In this document: piece after piece, positions 19,001 through 26,707 of the stretch
How the letters are laid out: every line of letters begins with the position of its first letter
How positions within the stretch are numbered: the stretch's first letter is position 1
Origin: Bradyrhizobium sp. CCBAU 53338
GTDB taxonomy: Bacteria; Pseudomonadota; Alphaproteobacteria; Rhizobiales; Xanthobacteraceae
Direction of reading: 5' to 3'
DNA: 64,000 nt
Assembly (NCBI RefSeq): GCF_015291665.1
Contig: NZ_CP030048.1
Span: forward strand, 2,852,001 to 2,916,000
The notes under the pieces: generated by a model
Seen by the model: the letters and a program-made list of their open reading frames with translations, nothing else
Databases searched by the model: none
What the model was told of the DNA's origin: nothing
Translations under genes and position numbers: made by a program

Positions 19001-20792
19001 TGCGGATGGTCAGTCCGGTTCGATCAGCTATGCGCTGTCGATCGACGCCTCCAAGTCGACGGGCCTGGTGGACTCGCAGACCGGCGAAGCGGTCGTGCTG
19101 GTGATGAACGGCACGACGGTTGAGGGCCACACCGCGACGACGAACCTTCTGGTGTTCACGCTGTCGGTCGACGGCAGCGGCAATGTGACGTTCACCGAGG
19201 ACCGGGCGGTCAAGGAGAGCACCGGCACCAATCCGGACACCAGCGAAGGCATCAGCCTCGCCAGCGGTGCGGTGACGCTGTCGGCGACGATCACCGACCA
19301 TGACGGCGACACGGCGAGCTCGAGCATCGACCTCGGCACGCGCGTGACGTTCCTGGACGACGGTCCGATCATGAGCGGCTTTCAGACAGCGATCGTTGCC
19401 GCTCAGGACAACCAAATCGCAAATGGCACCTACAACATCAACTTTGGCGCAGACGGCGATGCATCCATGGCCGTTGCCGTCCACAACGGTTCTGTCGGCA
19501 GCACGGGGTTCAATCTCGCAACGACAAATCTTGGAGGCGGAATCACCTCGGTGCACGTGACCGGAAACGGCGACGATTATACCTTCTACTACACGACTCA
19601 CGCAGTCAGCGGAGGGGTGGAACTGGATGCCTTCTACACCGACACAGCCGGGACCCTTAGCAATCCATTCTTCTCGCTGCTGATCGATCCAAACGGCACC
19701 TATACGTTCGATCTGGAGAGCGTTGGGCTCTTGACGCAGGTCACTGTCAACGGTTCCGATTTCGGAGCGTCAGGTGGCGGCCAGGCCTCGCTCACCTCTC
19801 CGGACGGTCAACTTATCATCACCGGAACCGACAACAACGGCAACTTCCTCGAAGTCAAGGCTTCGAACAATGGCATCGCCGTTGGTCACTCCGGACTGCA
19901 AATGGATGCGAACGAAGATCTTCACCTCAATTTTGCTCAGGAACAGACGCAGGTAAGCTTCATTTTCACTCAATGGCAGTCGAACGGTACTGCAGACGTC
20001 AAGTTCGACGTCAAGGATGGCGCAACCCTTGTTAATGAATTCGATATTAACGTTGCAAAGCCGGGCTCCGGAGACACTCACATCGTGGTGCAGGAGACGT
20101 CGAATGTAGCGCTCATCAATACGTATGCGTTCGATAGCACGACGCAGACGTACACGCTCTACGTTGGTCAAAGCTTCACCGAGGTGGACGTAGACTACAA
20201 TCACGCGGTCAGCGGCGGCGCTACGTTCACGGTCAACAGCATCACCTACAATCACGAGACGCTTATTCCCAGCACGGACTTGCTTTTCGATGTGACGGCT
20301 ACCGATCACGATACCGATACGGCGACAAGCAGCCTTCAGGTAGACCTTGTGGGTGGTTCTAACGTGGCGAGTGGCGCCACTCTGACCGGCACGTCAGGTA
20401 ACGACTTGCTTGTGGGCGGCAGCGGCAACGATACGCTGGTTAGCGGAACCGGGAACGACATATTCGCGCTGAAGGCGTCGGGAGGAGGGCACGACATCCT
20501 TTCTGACTTCGATGCAGCGAGGGATGTGATTGTTGTTGACGTTGCAAGCCTTAGCCTGACAACGGCAGAGTCCTCGGCGATCTCGGCCGGCCAATTCACC
20601 ACCTCGATTGCCACAGGTCAGAATGAAACTGCGGCGAGTGCTTGGAATGAAAGCGGCAGCACCAATAAGTTCTTCTTCAACGCGACGACGCAAGAGCTTT
20701 GGTATTCGGCAAACGGGACTGGCAGCGACAAGATTGACTTGGCACATTTGAGCACAGGCGTGCCTGCTGCAGCGAATATTCACGTTGCATGA
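10005..20792 (+). CDS. Giant type I-secreted RTX adhesin with LapA-type N-terminal retention module, 3595 aa
   Basis: Start ATG 10005 has GGAGAG six bases upstream. Order: an N-terminal beta-rich module (about 25-115), a PAAG motif at 126-129 of the kind cut by LapG proteases, a Pro/Thr-rich linker, two divergent and then fifteen nearly identical 172-residue repeats (about 543-3122; T1SS-143/DUF5801-like, each with LTLDESFLTAGTNGI, YALSIDA.KSTGLVDSQTGE and ITDHDGDTASS), a unique beta-rich region, RTX calcium-binding nonapeptides near 3465-3485 (GGSGNDTLV, SGTGNDIFA) and a C-terminal secretion signal. There is no Sec signal peptide. Exporter, outer-membrane protein and protease genes lie on the opposite strand. 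It probably mediates biofilm or root attachment; that role is inferred from LapA. Confidence 0.92.
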   Translation: MNEQFRVAQATGAGNSNNASPPRIFKLTKPFADQAVVLNLGYDQKVQVDFSAISNEKITLVHIGEKLIILFDNHSTVTVEPFFDSRHDQLGNLTIEVAPGRDLTVAEFASAFPIINDPSAASAVLPAAGDTLGQNNAQASGANFSPFTVDPLPPVPTNTLAPQEELPTFQVDFPTGFVLQPTTPPAPTISLGTLPELVVDESFLTAATNGIDGSGTGPAGTTVASGLLPVTLNVPGGQQSLAFALSISAPGVDTGLIDSQTGNHVYLFLENGVVVGREGKDAAAAAVGPQDFTVSVDGSGKLTLTDLRSVHEGTGENGDVSEGTHVPAGLISLTATVTDNSNQSSSASADVGPHLTLQDDGPSIQVVLDGEERFIPNLTVDESNLTALTNGIDGSIHNGNNTAIAWFGGIFQAVTGADGVADPQHPISYALSIDASKSTGLVDSQTGENVVLVMNGTTVEGHTASSNLLVFTLSVDSNGFVTFTDDRAVKEPDGTNPDLNEGISIASGAVTLTATITDNDGDTASSSIDLGTRVTFLDDGPTMVASGTGPSLTLDESFLTAGTNGISGTTPDLTHTTTSASFAGVFISNPGADGQSGSISYALSIDATKSTGLVDSQTGEAVVLVMNGTTVEGHTATTNLLVFTLSVDGSGNVTFTEDRAVKESTGTNPDTSEGISLASGAVTLSATITDHDGDTASSSIDLGTRVTFLDDGPTMVASGTGPSLTLDESFLTAGTNGISGTTPDLTHTTTSASFAGVFISNPGADGQSGSISYALSIDASKSTGLVDSQTGEAVVLVMNGTTVEGHTATTNLLVFTLSVDGSGNVTFTEDRAVKESTGTNPDTSEGISLASGAVTLSATITDHDGDTASSSIDLGTRVTFLDDGPTMVASGTGPSLTLDESFLTAGTNGISGTTPDLTHTTTSASFAGVFISNPGADGQSGSISYALSIDATKSTGLVDSQTGEAVVLVMNGTTVEGHTATTNLLVFTLSVDGSGNVTFTEDRAVKESTGTNPDTSEGISLASGAVTLSATITDHDGDTASSSIDLGTRVTFLDDGPTMVASGTGPSLTLDESFLTAGTNGISGTTPDLTHTTTSASFAGVFISNPGADGQSGSISYALSIDASKSTGLVDSQTGEAVVLVMNGTTVEGHTATTNLLVFTLSVDGSGNVTFTEDRAVKESTGTNPDTSEGISLASGAVTLSATITDHDGDTASSSIDLGTRVTFLDDGPTMVASGTGPSLTLDESFLTAGTNGISGTTPDLTHTTTSASFAGVFISNPGADGQSGSISYALSIDASKSTGLVDSQTGEAVVLVMNGTTVEGHTATTNLLVFTLSVDGSGNVTFTEDRAVKESTGTNPDTSEGISLASGAVTLSATITDHDGDTASSSIDLGTRVTFLDDGPTMVASGTGPSLTLDESFLTAGTNGISGTTPDLTHTTTSASFAGVFISNPGADGQSGSISYALSIDASKSTGLVDSQTGEAVVLVMNGTTVEGHTATTNLLVFTLSVDGSGNVTFTEDRAVKESTGTNPDTSEGISLASGAVTLSATITDHDGDTASSSIDLGTRVTFLDDGPTMVASGTGPSLTLDESFLTAGTNGISGTTPDLTHTTTSASFAGVFISNPGADGQSGSISYALSIDATKSTGLVDSQTGEAVVLVMNGTTVEGHTATTNLLVFTLSVDGSGNVTFTEDRAVKESTGTNPDTSEGISLASGAVTLSATITDHDGDTASSSIDLGTRVTFLDDGPTMVASGTGPSLTLDESFLTAGTNGISGTTPDLTHTTTSASFAGVFISNPGADGQSGSISYALSIDASKSTGLVDSQTGEAVVLVMNGTTVEGHTATTNLLVFTLSVDGSGNVTFTEDRAVKESTGTNPDTSEGISLASGAVTLSATITDHDGDTASSSIDLGTRVTFLDDGPTMVASGTGPSLTLDESFLTAGTNGISGTTPDLTHTTTSASFAGVFISNPGADGQSGSISYALSIDATKSTGLVDSQTGEAVVLVMNGTTVEGHTATTNLLVFTLSVDGSGNVTFTEDRAVKESTGTNPDTSEGISLASGAVTLSATITDHDGDTASSSIDLGTRVTFLDDGPTMVASGTGPSLTLDESFLTAGTNGISGTTPDLTHTTTSASFAGVFISNPGADGQSGSISYALSIDASKSTGLVDSQTGEAVVLVMNGTTVEGHTATTNLLVFTLSVDGSGNVTFTEDRAVKESTGTNPDTSEGISLASGAVTLSATITDHDGDTASSSIDLGTRVTFLDDGPTMVASGTGPSLTLDESFLTAGTNGISGTTPDLTHTTTSASFAGVFISNPGADGQSGSISYALSIDASKSTGLVDSQTGEAVVLVMNGTTVEGHTATTNLLVFTLSVDGSGNVTFTEDRAVKESTGTNPDTSEGISLASGAVTLSATITDHDGDTASSSIDLGTRVTFLDDGPTMVASGTGPSLTLDESFLTAGTNGISGTTPDLTHTTTSASFAGVFISNPGADGQSGSISYALSIDATKSTGLVDSQTGEAVVLVMNGTTVEGHTATTNLLVFTLSVDGSGNVTFTEDRAVKESTGTNPDTSEGISLASGAVTLSATITDHDGDTASSSIDLGTRVTFLDDGPTMVASGTGPSLTLDESFLTAGTNGISGTTPDLTHTTTSASFAGVFISNPGADGQSGSISYALSIDASKSTGLVDSQTGEAVVLVMNGTTVEGHTATTNLLVFTLSVDGSGNVTFTEDRAVKESTGTNPDTSEGISLASGAVTLSATITDHDGDTASSSIDLGTRVTFLDDGPTMVASGTGPSLTLDESFLTAGTNGISGTTPDLTHTTTSASFAGVFISNPGADGQSGSISYALSIDASKSTGLVDSQTGEAVVLVMNGTTVEGHTATTNLLVFTLSVDGSGNVTFTEDRAVKESTGTNPDTSEGISLASGAVTLSATITDHDGDTASSSIDLGTRVTFLDDGPTMVASGTGPSLTLDESFLTAGTNGISGTTPDLTHTTTSASFAGVFISNPGADGQSGSISYALSIDASKSTGLVDSQTGEAVVLVMNGTTVEGHTATTNLLVFTLSVDGSGNVTFTEDRAVKESTGTNPDTSEGISLASGAVTLSATITDHDGDTASSSIDLGTRVTFLDDGPIMSGFQTAIVAAQDNQIANGTYNINFGADGDASMAVAVHNGSVGSTGFNLATTNLGGGITSVHVTGNGDDYTFYYTTHAVSGGVELDAFYTDTAGTLSNPFFSLLIDPNGTYTFDLESVGLLTQVTVNGSDFGASGGGQASLTSPDGQLIITGTDNNGNFLEVKASNNGIAVGHSGLQMDANEDLHLNFAQEQTQVSFIFTQWQSNGTADVKFDVKDGATLVNEFDINVAKPGSGDTHIVVQETSNVALINTYAFDSTTQTYTLYVGQSFTEVDVDYNHAVSGGATFTVNSITYNHETLIPSTDLLFDVTATDHDTDTATSSLQVDLVGGSNVASGATLTGTSGNDLLVGGSGNDTLVSGTGNDIFALKASGGGHDILSDFDAARDVIVVDVASLSLTTAESSAISAGQFTTSIATGQNETAASAWNESGSTNKFFFNATTQELWYSANGTGSDKIDLAHLSTGVPAAANIHVA
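11631..19370 (+). repeat. Fifteen tandem 516-bp repeats inside the adhesin gene
   Basis: Exactly 15 x 516 = 7740 bases, each unit starting ATGGT(C/T)GC. Units differ at only a few sites: GTCGCC/GTTGCG/GTCGCG at the start, GCGACC or GCCTCC (Ala-Thr or Ala-Ser before Lys-Ser-Thr-Gly), GGGCCTGG or GGGGCTGG, and GGT or GGC in DHDGD. Units 1-3 and 7-9 carry the same variant set, as do 10-11 and 13-14. Unit 5 alone has a private change (AATCCAGAC at about 14071). A divergent related unit precedes the array (11115-11630), and a still more divergent one precedes that. Confidence 0.97.
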
Positions 20793-20810
20793 AGTAATTT
20801 GACCACAGAT

Positions 20811-20843
20811 GAGGTCCCGTGGGAGTATCTCCCGCGGGCCCTC
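20811..20843 (+). terminator. Terminator after the adhesin
   Basis: A 15-bp stem with one mismatch and one wobble (GAGGTCCCGTGGGAG with CTCCCGCGGGCCCTC, loop TAT), 18 bases after the adhesin stop. The T-tract is weak. It also lies just beyond the end of the convergent glycosyltransferase gene. Confidence 0.65.
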
Positions 20844-20875
20844 ATTCTTCTGGAGGCCAATCGACAGATACGAGA

Positions 20876-21688
20876 TCAGCCCAATGGCGGACGCGATTTC
20901 TTGATGCTCAGCTGATTGGGGAGCAGTGTGATGGGTGCTTCCAGGATCCTAACGCCTGTGCCAGGCGCATCGCTGAATCGAGCGGTGAAATGTCGAAGTC
21001 CAACGTGAGTGATCGCGTGCGAGACGTTGGCCCAAATTTCGCCTCCGCAATCTTCACGCCAACGATGGCAAAATGAATAGTCTTCTGACAGTCGTAGTCC
21101 ATCCACGGTAAGAAACTCGAATGCACGGATGATTCGAGAGCTCTTTTTGCCCAGATTGAGTCCCGCCCGTTTATCCACAATTGCTGGCAGCTTCGCTATC
21201 ATGGCCTCGATACAGGACCTCTGCACGAGCATGATCCCCGTTCCGCAGCCGTCGACTCGAACGAAGCCGTTTCTGCCTGAGGATCGAGAAGGCTTTTGCA
21301 CGACGAAGTCATGCGAGGCAGCGCTCGCCTTGTCCATTGACTGTCCGGCATTCACCGCTTTTGCGAATCGATCGAGGTCAATCTGCCGCTTGGGATAGAT
21401 CGCCCCGACAATCGGCTTATCGAACTCGAGCATGTCGAATATGAGCTGTGGTTCGAAGCCCATATCGGCATCGACGAAGAGCAAATGAGACGCATCCGTC
21501 TTGTCGAACCAATGCGTCAGCAATGCGTTGCGGCCTTCTGCAACGTCAGCATAGGACACTGCGGCAAGGATGGATCGGATGTGCCGTCGTTCGAGTTCGA
21601 TACCCAGTTTGAACAATGTCTGAACACAAGGTGTATAAAAGCTTTCGCCGTAAGCAGGCACTGCGATGAATAATTGGGTTGGGGGCAT
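20876..21688 (-). CDS. Glycosyltransferase-like protein next to the adhesin, 270 aa
   Basis: ATG 21688 (MPPTQLFIAVPAYGESF) is preferred over a TTG 42 bases upstream. The N-terminus has the beta-strand of a GT-A nucleotide-sugar-binding fold, FVDADMGF (about residues 72-79) supplies the DxD metal motif, and SEDYSFCHRWR near 200 resembles the catalytic-base region of family-2-like enzymes. No signal peptide. It lies 94 bases after the protease gene on the same strand. A role in glycosylating the adhesin or a surface polysaccharide is possible but not shown. Confidence 0.65.
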   Translation of the reverse strand: MPPTQLFIAVPAYGESFYTPCVQTLFKLGIELERRHIRSILAAVSYADVAEGRNALLTHWFDKTDASHLLFVDADMGFEPQLIFDMLEFDKPIVGAIYPKRQIDLDRFAKAVNAGQSMDKASAASHDFVVQKPSRSSGRNGFVRVDGCGTGIMLVQRSCIEAMIAKLPAIVDKRAGLNLGKKSSRIIRAFEFLTVDGLRLSEDYSFCHRWREDCGGEIWANVSHAITHVGLRHFTARFSDAPGTGVRILEAPITLLPNQLSIKKSRPPLG

Positions 21689-21782
21689 CCGAGAAACTTT
21701 CCCATGAAATCGACCAACGTAGTATGCCAAGGCTCACTCGTTCGGTACAGCGGCGCGCTTTGTCTGGCGGTTTTGTTTTGTC

Positions 21783-22796
21783 TCACAGCAGCAGTGGCAG
21801 CGGGCCCAGCGCCCCACCGCCACCCACGTCCGCGGGCTCCGAGCCTGCCCATTCCGATCCCGCCGCCGCAGGCGCGGCTTCTGCCGTGAGCGGCGTAGCC
21901 TTCGCATAGGGCTTGGCGAACAGATTGACGCCGTCGTGATTGATCGCGAACAGCGGCGCGAAATTGAGCTCGCCATTGTCCTCCCGCAGGCCAGCCCAGC
22001 GGTTGTCCAGGATCAGCCAGTGGCCGTCGAGCCGGGCCGCGAGCACGGCGTGGTCCTGTCGGACCGTGCGGTCACGGACGAGGAGCAGGCGCATGTCGGC
22101 ATCGGGGATACCCGCTTCGCGCAATGCGGCGTATTTGGCGATCGCGTAATCTTCGCAATCGCCCTTGCCCGTCGCAAAGCTCGCCAGCGGCGAACTCCAG
22201 CGGTCGAGCTCATGATGCTGGACCAGGTCGCTGACATAGCGGATCGCCGTGTTGACCCCTAGATTGACTTCCTCGAGCCGGGCGCGTCCGGACTTGGCCT
22301 TGACGGCGCCGACGAGCCTGAGGAACTGGGCAGCGTAAGAGGGGCAGCTTCCGGCGTCGGACCGGCAGCGCTCGAGCACGGCCTGGTCCTTGCCCATCTC
22401 GACTTCAACCGCGCGCCATTTGCGCCAGATGTCGCTGTCCGGTGCGCGGAACGTGAAGAGGCCGAAGGGTTCATCGCCGAGCGTTGCGGCCGCCGGAGAG
22501 GCGGCCTCAGGCATGGCATCCGTGGCCGTGGAGGAGGGGGGCGCGAGCGCCGCCAGGCGAATGGCATTCGGGCCGCGGCCATGTTCGCGGTCAAGCTTTG
22601 CGAGCACCGCGTTGATCGTGAAGAATGTCGCGGGCCCCTGGATCGCATCAGCACCGGATGGCGCGATTTCAGTCGGACCAACCGGCCCGGCGTCAGCTGC
22701 AAAAGCGACCGGCGTCGCAGCCACGCCAAGCGCAACCAGTACGGCCGCCGCGAGCGCCACAACGCCCTGCTGCCGCAGTCCCAAACGCGACTTCAT
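21783..22796 (-). CDS. lapG: LapG-like periplasmic transglutaminase-like cysteine protease, 337 aa
   Basis: A signal peptide (residues 1-34, cleavage after AFAA) sends it to the periplasm. The BTLCP catalytic triad is visible: Cys214 in GKGDCEDYA, His249 in DHAVLAA and Asp264 in LDNRW, spaced 35 and 15 residues apart (close to LapG). Asp213 and Glu215 around the Cys match the residues known to bind calcium in LapG. Known members cut the N-terminus of LapA-type adhesins at a di-alanine site; the adhesin here has PAAG at 126-129. The C-terminus has a Gly/Ala-rich tail. Symbol by homology of role, not proven orthology. Confidence 0.82.
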   Translation of the reverse strand: MKSRLGLRQQGVVALAAAVLVALGVAATPVAFAADAGPVGPTEIAPSGADAIQGPATFFTINAVLAKLDREHGRGPNAIRLAALAPPSSTATDAMPEAASPAAATLGDEPFGLFTFRAPDSDIWRKWRAVEVEMGKDQAVLERCRSDAGSCPSYAAQFLRLVGAVKAKSGRARLEEVNLGVNTAIRYVSDLVQHHELDRWSSPLASFATGKGDCEDYAIAKYAALREAGIPDADMRLLLVRDRTVRQDHAVLAARLDGHWLILDNRWAGLREDNGELNFAPLFAINHDGVNLFAKPYAKATPLTAEAAPAAAGSEWAGSEPADVGGGGALGPLPLLL

Positions 22797-23022
22797 TGAC
22801 CGTCCCCATATTTCGGGACGTCGCCGGCGTCTTTGCGCGCCTGATCGTCATCCCGACCTGTTTATCGGGAGTGAGCGTGCGCGCGGGCGCGCTTAAGTCG
22901 GGTTAAAACCGGGGAAGTGCAGCCGGGAATGAGCCGGCGCGATGAATGGCGCCCCTCCAGCAATGCTAAAGCTTGGCATCGCGCGTTAGGGACGCATTAA
23001 GCAAGGCGGATCGCGGGGGGCC

Positions 23023-24270
23023 CTAGTGCTCGCGCAGAGCTTCATCCCGCAGCGTGCGCGCCGGCTTCATGATGTAATCCAGAACGCTCTTCTTGCCGGT
23101 CAATATCTCGACCGTCGTGATCATGCCCGGAATGATCGGAAGCGGGTTTTCCTCGGTGCCGAGATGGTTCTTGTCGGTTCGAACCATCACGCGATAGTAG
23201 GTTTCCGGTCGCTGCGCCGACTCGCCCTTGTCGTCGAGGATCGTGTCGGCGCTTATCCGCTCGACCTTGCCGGCCAGATGGCCGTACACCGAGGAGTCGT
23301 AGGCGGATATCTTGACGACGGCATCCTGGCCCGGGCGGATGAAGGCGATATCCTGCGGCCTGATCTTGCCTTCGACCAGCAAGGTGTCGTCGAGCGGGAC
23401 GATGTCCATGAGGTTCGCACCGGGCTGAACGACCGCGCCGATCGTGGTGACGTTCAGCTTGTTGACGATGCCGCGAACCGGCGAACGCAGATCCGTCCGA
23501 CGTACCCTATCCTGCGCAGACTTGATGTTCTCGTCCAGGACGGCGAGGTCGGCGCGCGTCTTGGCCAGATCTTCGTCCGCCTGGGCTCGGAAGGTCGAGA
23601 TCGTGGTCGCAATCTTTGCCTTGGCCTCCGCAATCTGACCTTTCGCCTCTGCCGATTGGCGCTCCAGTCGAAGCATTTCGATTTCGGGAACGACCTTCTG
23701 ATCATAGAGCTTGCGCGTCAGCGTGAGCTCGCGATCGAGCAGGCCCGATGTCTGAGTCAGCCTCGCGATCTGTTGATTGAGTACGTCGACGTCCTGCGCC
23801 ACTTTCAGCGCGCGGGTCTTGAACACGCTCCGTTCTGTCGTCACGGCGGCGGGGACGACGCCCTCGATCTGGTCGGGAAAAACAATCTCGCTGCGGCCGT
23901 TCGCTTCAGCCTCGAGGCGCGCGAAACGGGCGGCCATCGAGGCGCGCCTTTCCCGTATTTCGCCGAACTCCGAAGCAAACTTGGTATCGTCGATGCGCAT
24001 CAGGGATTGCCCCTGCTGAACCACTGCTCCCTCCTGGACGAGGATGTCGCCGACGATCCCGCCTTCCAGCGACTGGACGACCTGCATCTGCCGCGAGGGG
24101 ACGACCTTGCCGTTGCCGCGCTTGACCTCTTCAAGCACGGCATAATGAGCCCAGACCAGGAATGTGGCGAACATGGCCAAGAAGGCCCACAGCAACATGC
24201 GCGACGTTCTCGGCGTCTTCAGCTTGACGGCCGCGCGGATGTCGTTGGCGTAACTGAAATCAGCTGACAT
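23023..24270 (-). CDS. HlyD/LapC-type membrane fusion protein of a type I secretion system, 415 aa
   Basis: A short cytoplasmic N-terminus, one transmembrane helix (about 25-46, MLLWAFLAMFATFLVWAHYAVL), a lipoyl half-motif (GNGKVVPS...GGIVGDILVQEGAVVQQGQ), a long coiled-coil hairpin (about 110-280), then the second lipoyl half and a beta-barrel. Links the inner-membrane exporter to the TolC-like channel. Its start overlaps the end of the ABC gene by 11 bases, so both are coupled. The length of 415 is normal for the family. Confidence 0.9.
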   Translation of the reverse strand: MSADFSYANDIRAAVKLKTPRTSRMLLWAFLAMFATFLVWAHYAVLEEVKRGNGKVVPSRQMQVVQSLEGGIVGDILVQEGAVVQQGQSLMRIDDTKFASEFGEIRERRASMAARFARLEAEANGRSEIVFPDQIEGVVPAAVTTERSVFKTRALKVAQDVDVLNQQIARLTQTSGLLDRELTLTRKLYDQKVVPEIEMLRLERQSAEAKGQIAEAKAKIATTISTFRAQADEDLAKTRADLAVLDENIKSAQDRVRRTDLRSPVRGIVNKLNVTTIGAVVQPGANLMDIVPLDDTLLVEGKIRPQDIAFIRPGQDAVVKISAYDSSVYGHLAGKVERISADTILDDKGESAQRPETYYRVMVRTDKNHLGTEENPLPIIPGMITTVEILTGKKSVLDYIMKPARTLRDEALREH

Positions 24271-26542
24271 TGGATTTCTGCGCAGCCTGGACGGGTTGTA
24301 TAACTCTGGGCGGGGCGGCAGGCTCGGCGGATTGGGCCTTGCCTTGCAGCAGGCTCAAGACCTGGTCGCGCGGTCCGTCGGCGACCAGGCGGCCGTTGTC
24401 GAACAGCAGCAGGCGGTCGACCATGCTCAGGAGCGAAAGACGGTGAGTGGAGATGATGATGGTCATCTTCGCATCGTCGAGCTTCTTCAGCCGCTCGAGG
24501 AATTCACTCTCGCTGCGCACGTCGAAATGGGCGGTTGGCTCGTCCAGAAACAGGATCCTGGGTTTTCGGATCAAGACGCGCGCGAGGCCGATGGCCTGCT
24601 TCTGCCCTCCCGAGAGGCTGCGTCCGCCCTCTGCAATGGGCATGTCATAGCCCATGGGATGACCGGCAATGAAGCTTTCGACGCCGGACAGGCGCGCTGC
24701 GGCGAGCACTTCCTCGTCCGTTGCAGCGGGATAACCCAGCGTGATGTTGTCGCGCAGCTTGCCGAAAAACAGGTCGGTATCCTGCATCGCAAAGCCGATG
24801 CCGGCGCGCAGGTCAGCGGGATCGTATTGGCGCGAGTCCACGCCATCGACCAGAATGCGACCGTCCTGCGCCTCGTAGAAGGAGAGCAACAGGCGCCCGA
24901 CAGTGGTCTTACCTGAGCCAACTCGCCCGATGATTCCAACGCGCTCGCCGCTCTGAATCTTGAACGTGACCTTGTCGAGCGCCTTTCCGGGAGCGTTAGG
25001 GTAGGTGAACGACACATTGTCGAAACTGATCGTGCCTTGCTCGATCTTTCTGGCGACATAGGTTCGATCAGGTGAACGCTCCCGTTCCAGCGTCATGATG
25101 CGATCGATGGATTTGAGCGACGAGAAAGTCTGAGTGCCGCGCGTAATCACCGATGCGATGCCCGCAATCGGAGAAAGCACCCGTCCGGCCAGCATGTTGG
25201 CCGCGACCAGCGCACCGACCGTCAGGGTGCCGTTCTGAATCAGAAAGACGCCGATGACGATCAGGAGCAGGCTGGTCAACATCTGCGCCGAGTTGGCTGC
25301 GGTCAATGCCAGGGAGGACCAGAAGTGCACGGCCTCACCGGATCTGGCTGTCGCGGCGACCGAGCGCTCCCAGGCCGTCTGCATCCGTGCCTCGCCACCC
25401 GACGCGCGCACGGTCTCGAGCCCTGCAAGCGACTCGACGAGGACCCCGTGGCGGGCCGCCGATTCCGCCTGCAAGCGCTTCATCGCCCGATTGAGAGGAC
25501 GTTGCAGCACGAGGCCAATTCCGATCATTACCGGCAGCATCAGCAGCGGGACCCAGGCCAAGGGTCCGGCGACGACGAACAGAACGGCGACGAACAGGAT
25601 GGCAAACAGCAAATCGGTTGCCGAAACCACGCTGCCGGACGTGAAGAATTCACGAACGGAATCGAAATCCCGGAGCTGGTTGGCAATAATGCCGACCGAG
25701 GTCGGCCGTTGCGACATCTTCACAGCCATAACATGCTCGAAGATGTTGGCCGCAAGGACGACATCGATGGTCTTGCCGGTGACGTCGATCATCTTGCTCC
25801 TGACCATGCGCAGGACGAGATCGAAGGAAATTGCCAGACCCATGCCGATGGAAAGAGCTATCAGCGAAGGGATAGCCCCGTTCGGGATGACCCGGTCATA
25901 GACGCTCATCGTGAAGAGCGGCATCGCCAGGGCCAGAATGTTGATGAGCAGCGCTGCCAGCGCGATGTGTCCGTAGTTGCGCCAATGCGCCCTTACGACG
26001 GACCAGAACCAGTGCTGACGGGGAAGGCTGCCGGCAGCAACAGCTCGCGCGTCCGACTCTGCGGCGGCGCGAACGAGAAACGCGTAACCCGTATAGTCGG
26101 CAATGATGGTATCCAGTGCCAACATCCGTGGGACATGCGGTCGTTCGCTTGGATCGATCACCCTGGCGAGACGCTTGTCCTCGTCGACGCTCAGCAGGAT
26201 CAGCGTCGTTCCATTCTTCATGATCAGGACGACGGGAAGGACGAGGGACGGAATGTCCGTCAATCTGCGCTTGGTGGCCTCAGTCTCCAGGCCGGCGCGC
26301 CGCGCCGCCCGGTCGTAGAGAGACACCGTCAGGCGCCCGTCCGGGATCGGCAAGCCGCCGAGCAAACCCTCCCGGGTTACAGCTCTGCCGTGATGTCCAG
26401 CGAGAAAGATGAGCGAGTCCACCAACGGATCGCGGTCTTTCGCTCCAATCCTCTCGTCCTCTCCTGATGCCGTATGCTCCTCGCCGCTCTTGGTCGGCCG
26501 TGCATCCTGGACCAAAGACTTCTTTGCTCGATGGAACAACAA
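24260..26542 (-). CDS. Type I secretion ABC transporter (LapB-like), 760 aa
   Basis: The N-terminal C39-like domain (about 35-160) lacks the catalytic Cys expected in a peptidase, as in LapB/HlyB-type exporters that do not cut a leader. Six transmembrane helices follow (about 185-450), then the ATPase: Walker A GRVGSGKTT, Q-loop AMQDTDLFF, signature LSGGQ, Walker B ILFLDEP and the H-loop STHRLS. Powers export of the RTX adhesin across the inner membrane. The first of two overlapping genes, transcribed after a terminator that follows the TolC-like gene, so it probably has its own promoter in the AT-rich stretch 26560-26660. Confidence 0.92.
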   Translation of the reverse strand: MLFHRAKKSLVQDARPTKSGEEHTASGEDERIGAKDRDPLVDSLIFLAGHHGRAVTREGLLGGLPIPDGRLTVSLYDRAARRAGLETEATKRRLTDIPSLVLPVVLIMKNGTTLILLSVDEDKRLARVIDPSERPHVPRMLALDTIIADYTGYAFLVRAAAESDARAVAAGSLPRQHWFWSVVRAHWRNYGHIALAALLINILALAMPLFTMSVYDRVIPNGAIPSLIALSIGMGLAISFDLVLRMVRSKMIDVTGKTIDVVLAANIFEHVMAVKMSQRPTSVGIIANQLRDFDSVREFFTSGSVVSATDLLFAILFVAVLFVVAGPLAWVPLLMLPVMIGIGLVLQRPLNRAMKRLQAESAARHGVLVESLAGLETVRASGGEARMQTAWERSVAATARSGEAVHFWSSLALTAANSAQMLTSLLLIVIGVFLIQNGTLTVGALVAANMLAGRVLSPIAGIASVITRGTQTFSSLKSIDRIMTLERERSPDRTYVARKIEQGTISFDNVSFTYPNAPGKALDKVTFKIQSGERVGIIGRVGSGKTTVGRLLLSFYEAQDGRILVDGVDSRQYDPADLRAGIGFAMQDTDLFFGKLRDNITLGYPAATDEEVLAAARLSGVESFIAGHPMGYDMPIAEGGRSLSGGQKQAIGLARVLIRKPRILFLDEPTAHFDVRSESEFLERLKKLDDAKMTIIISTHRLSLLSMVDRLLLFDNGRLVADGPRDQVLSLLQGKAQSAEPAAPPRVIQPVQAAQKSNVS

Positions 26543-26707
26543 GCTGATACGCCTTAAATGAAAACGATGAAAGCAAGCTCGGTAAAGTCGCTGAAGGATA
26601 CGATAAATCGCTAGTTAATTCATTTACTTATTTGAATGGTCGAGATTAAGGATTAACGGTCGCGGCTTTGCAAGGCTATCCGTACGTTATCGGGGCGAAC
26701 CAAAACA

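Noticed and set aside
11631..19370. CRISPR array
   Set aside because: The units are 516 bases, contiguous and coding; there are no spacers and no cas genes.
10677..19601. A 2974-codon open frame on the minus strand opposite the adhesin, and repeated 158-codon frames in another minus frame
   Set aside because: They are shadows of the repeat array: a 516-base unit that lacks a stop in one antisense frame stays open in every copy. The protein composition (Arg, His, Gln) is unlike real proteins and no start signal exists.
23026..24267. A 413-codon plus-strand frame opposite the HlyD-like gene
   Set aside because: Antisense shadow in GC-rich DNA; the minus-strand gene has conserved domains and fits its operon.
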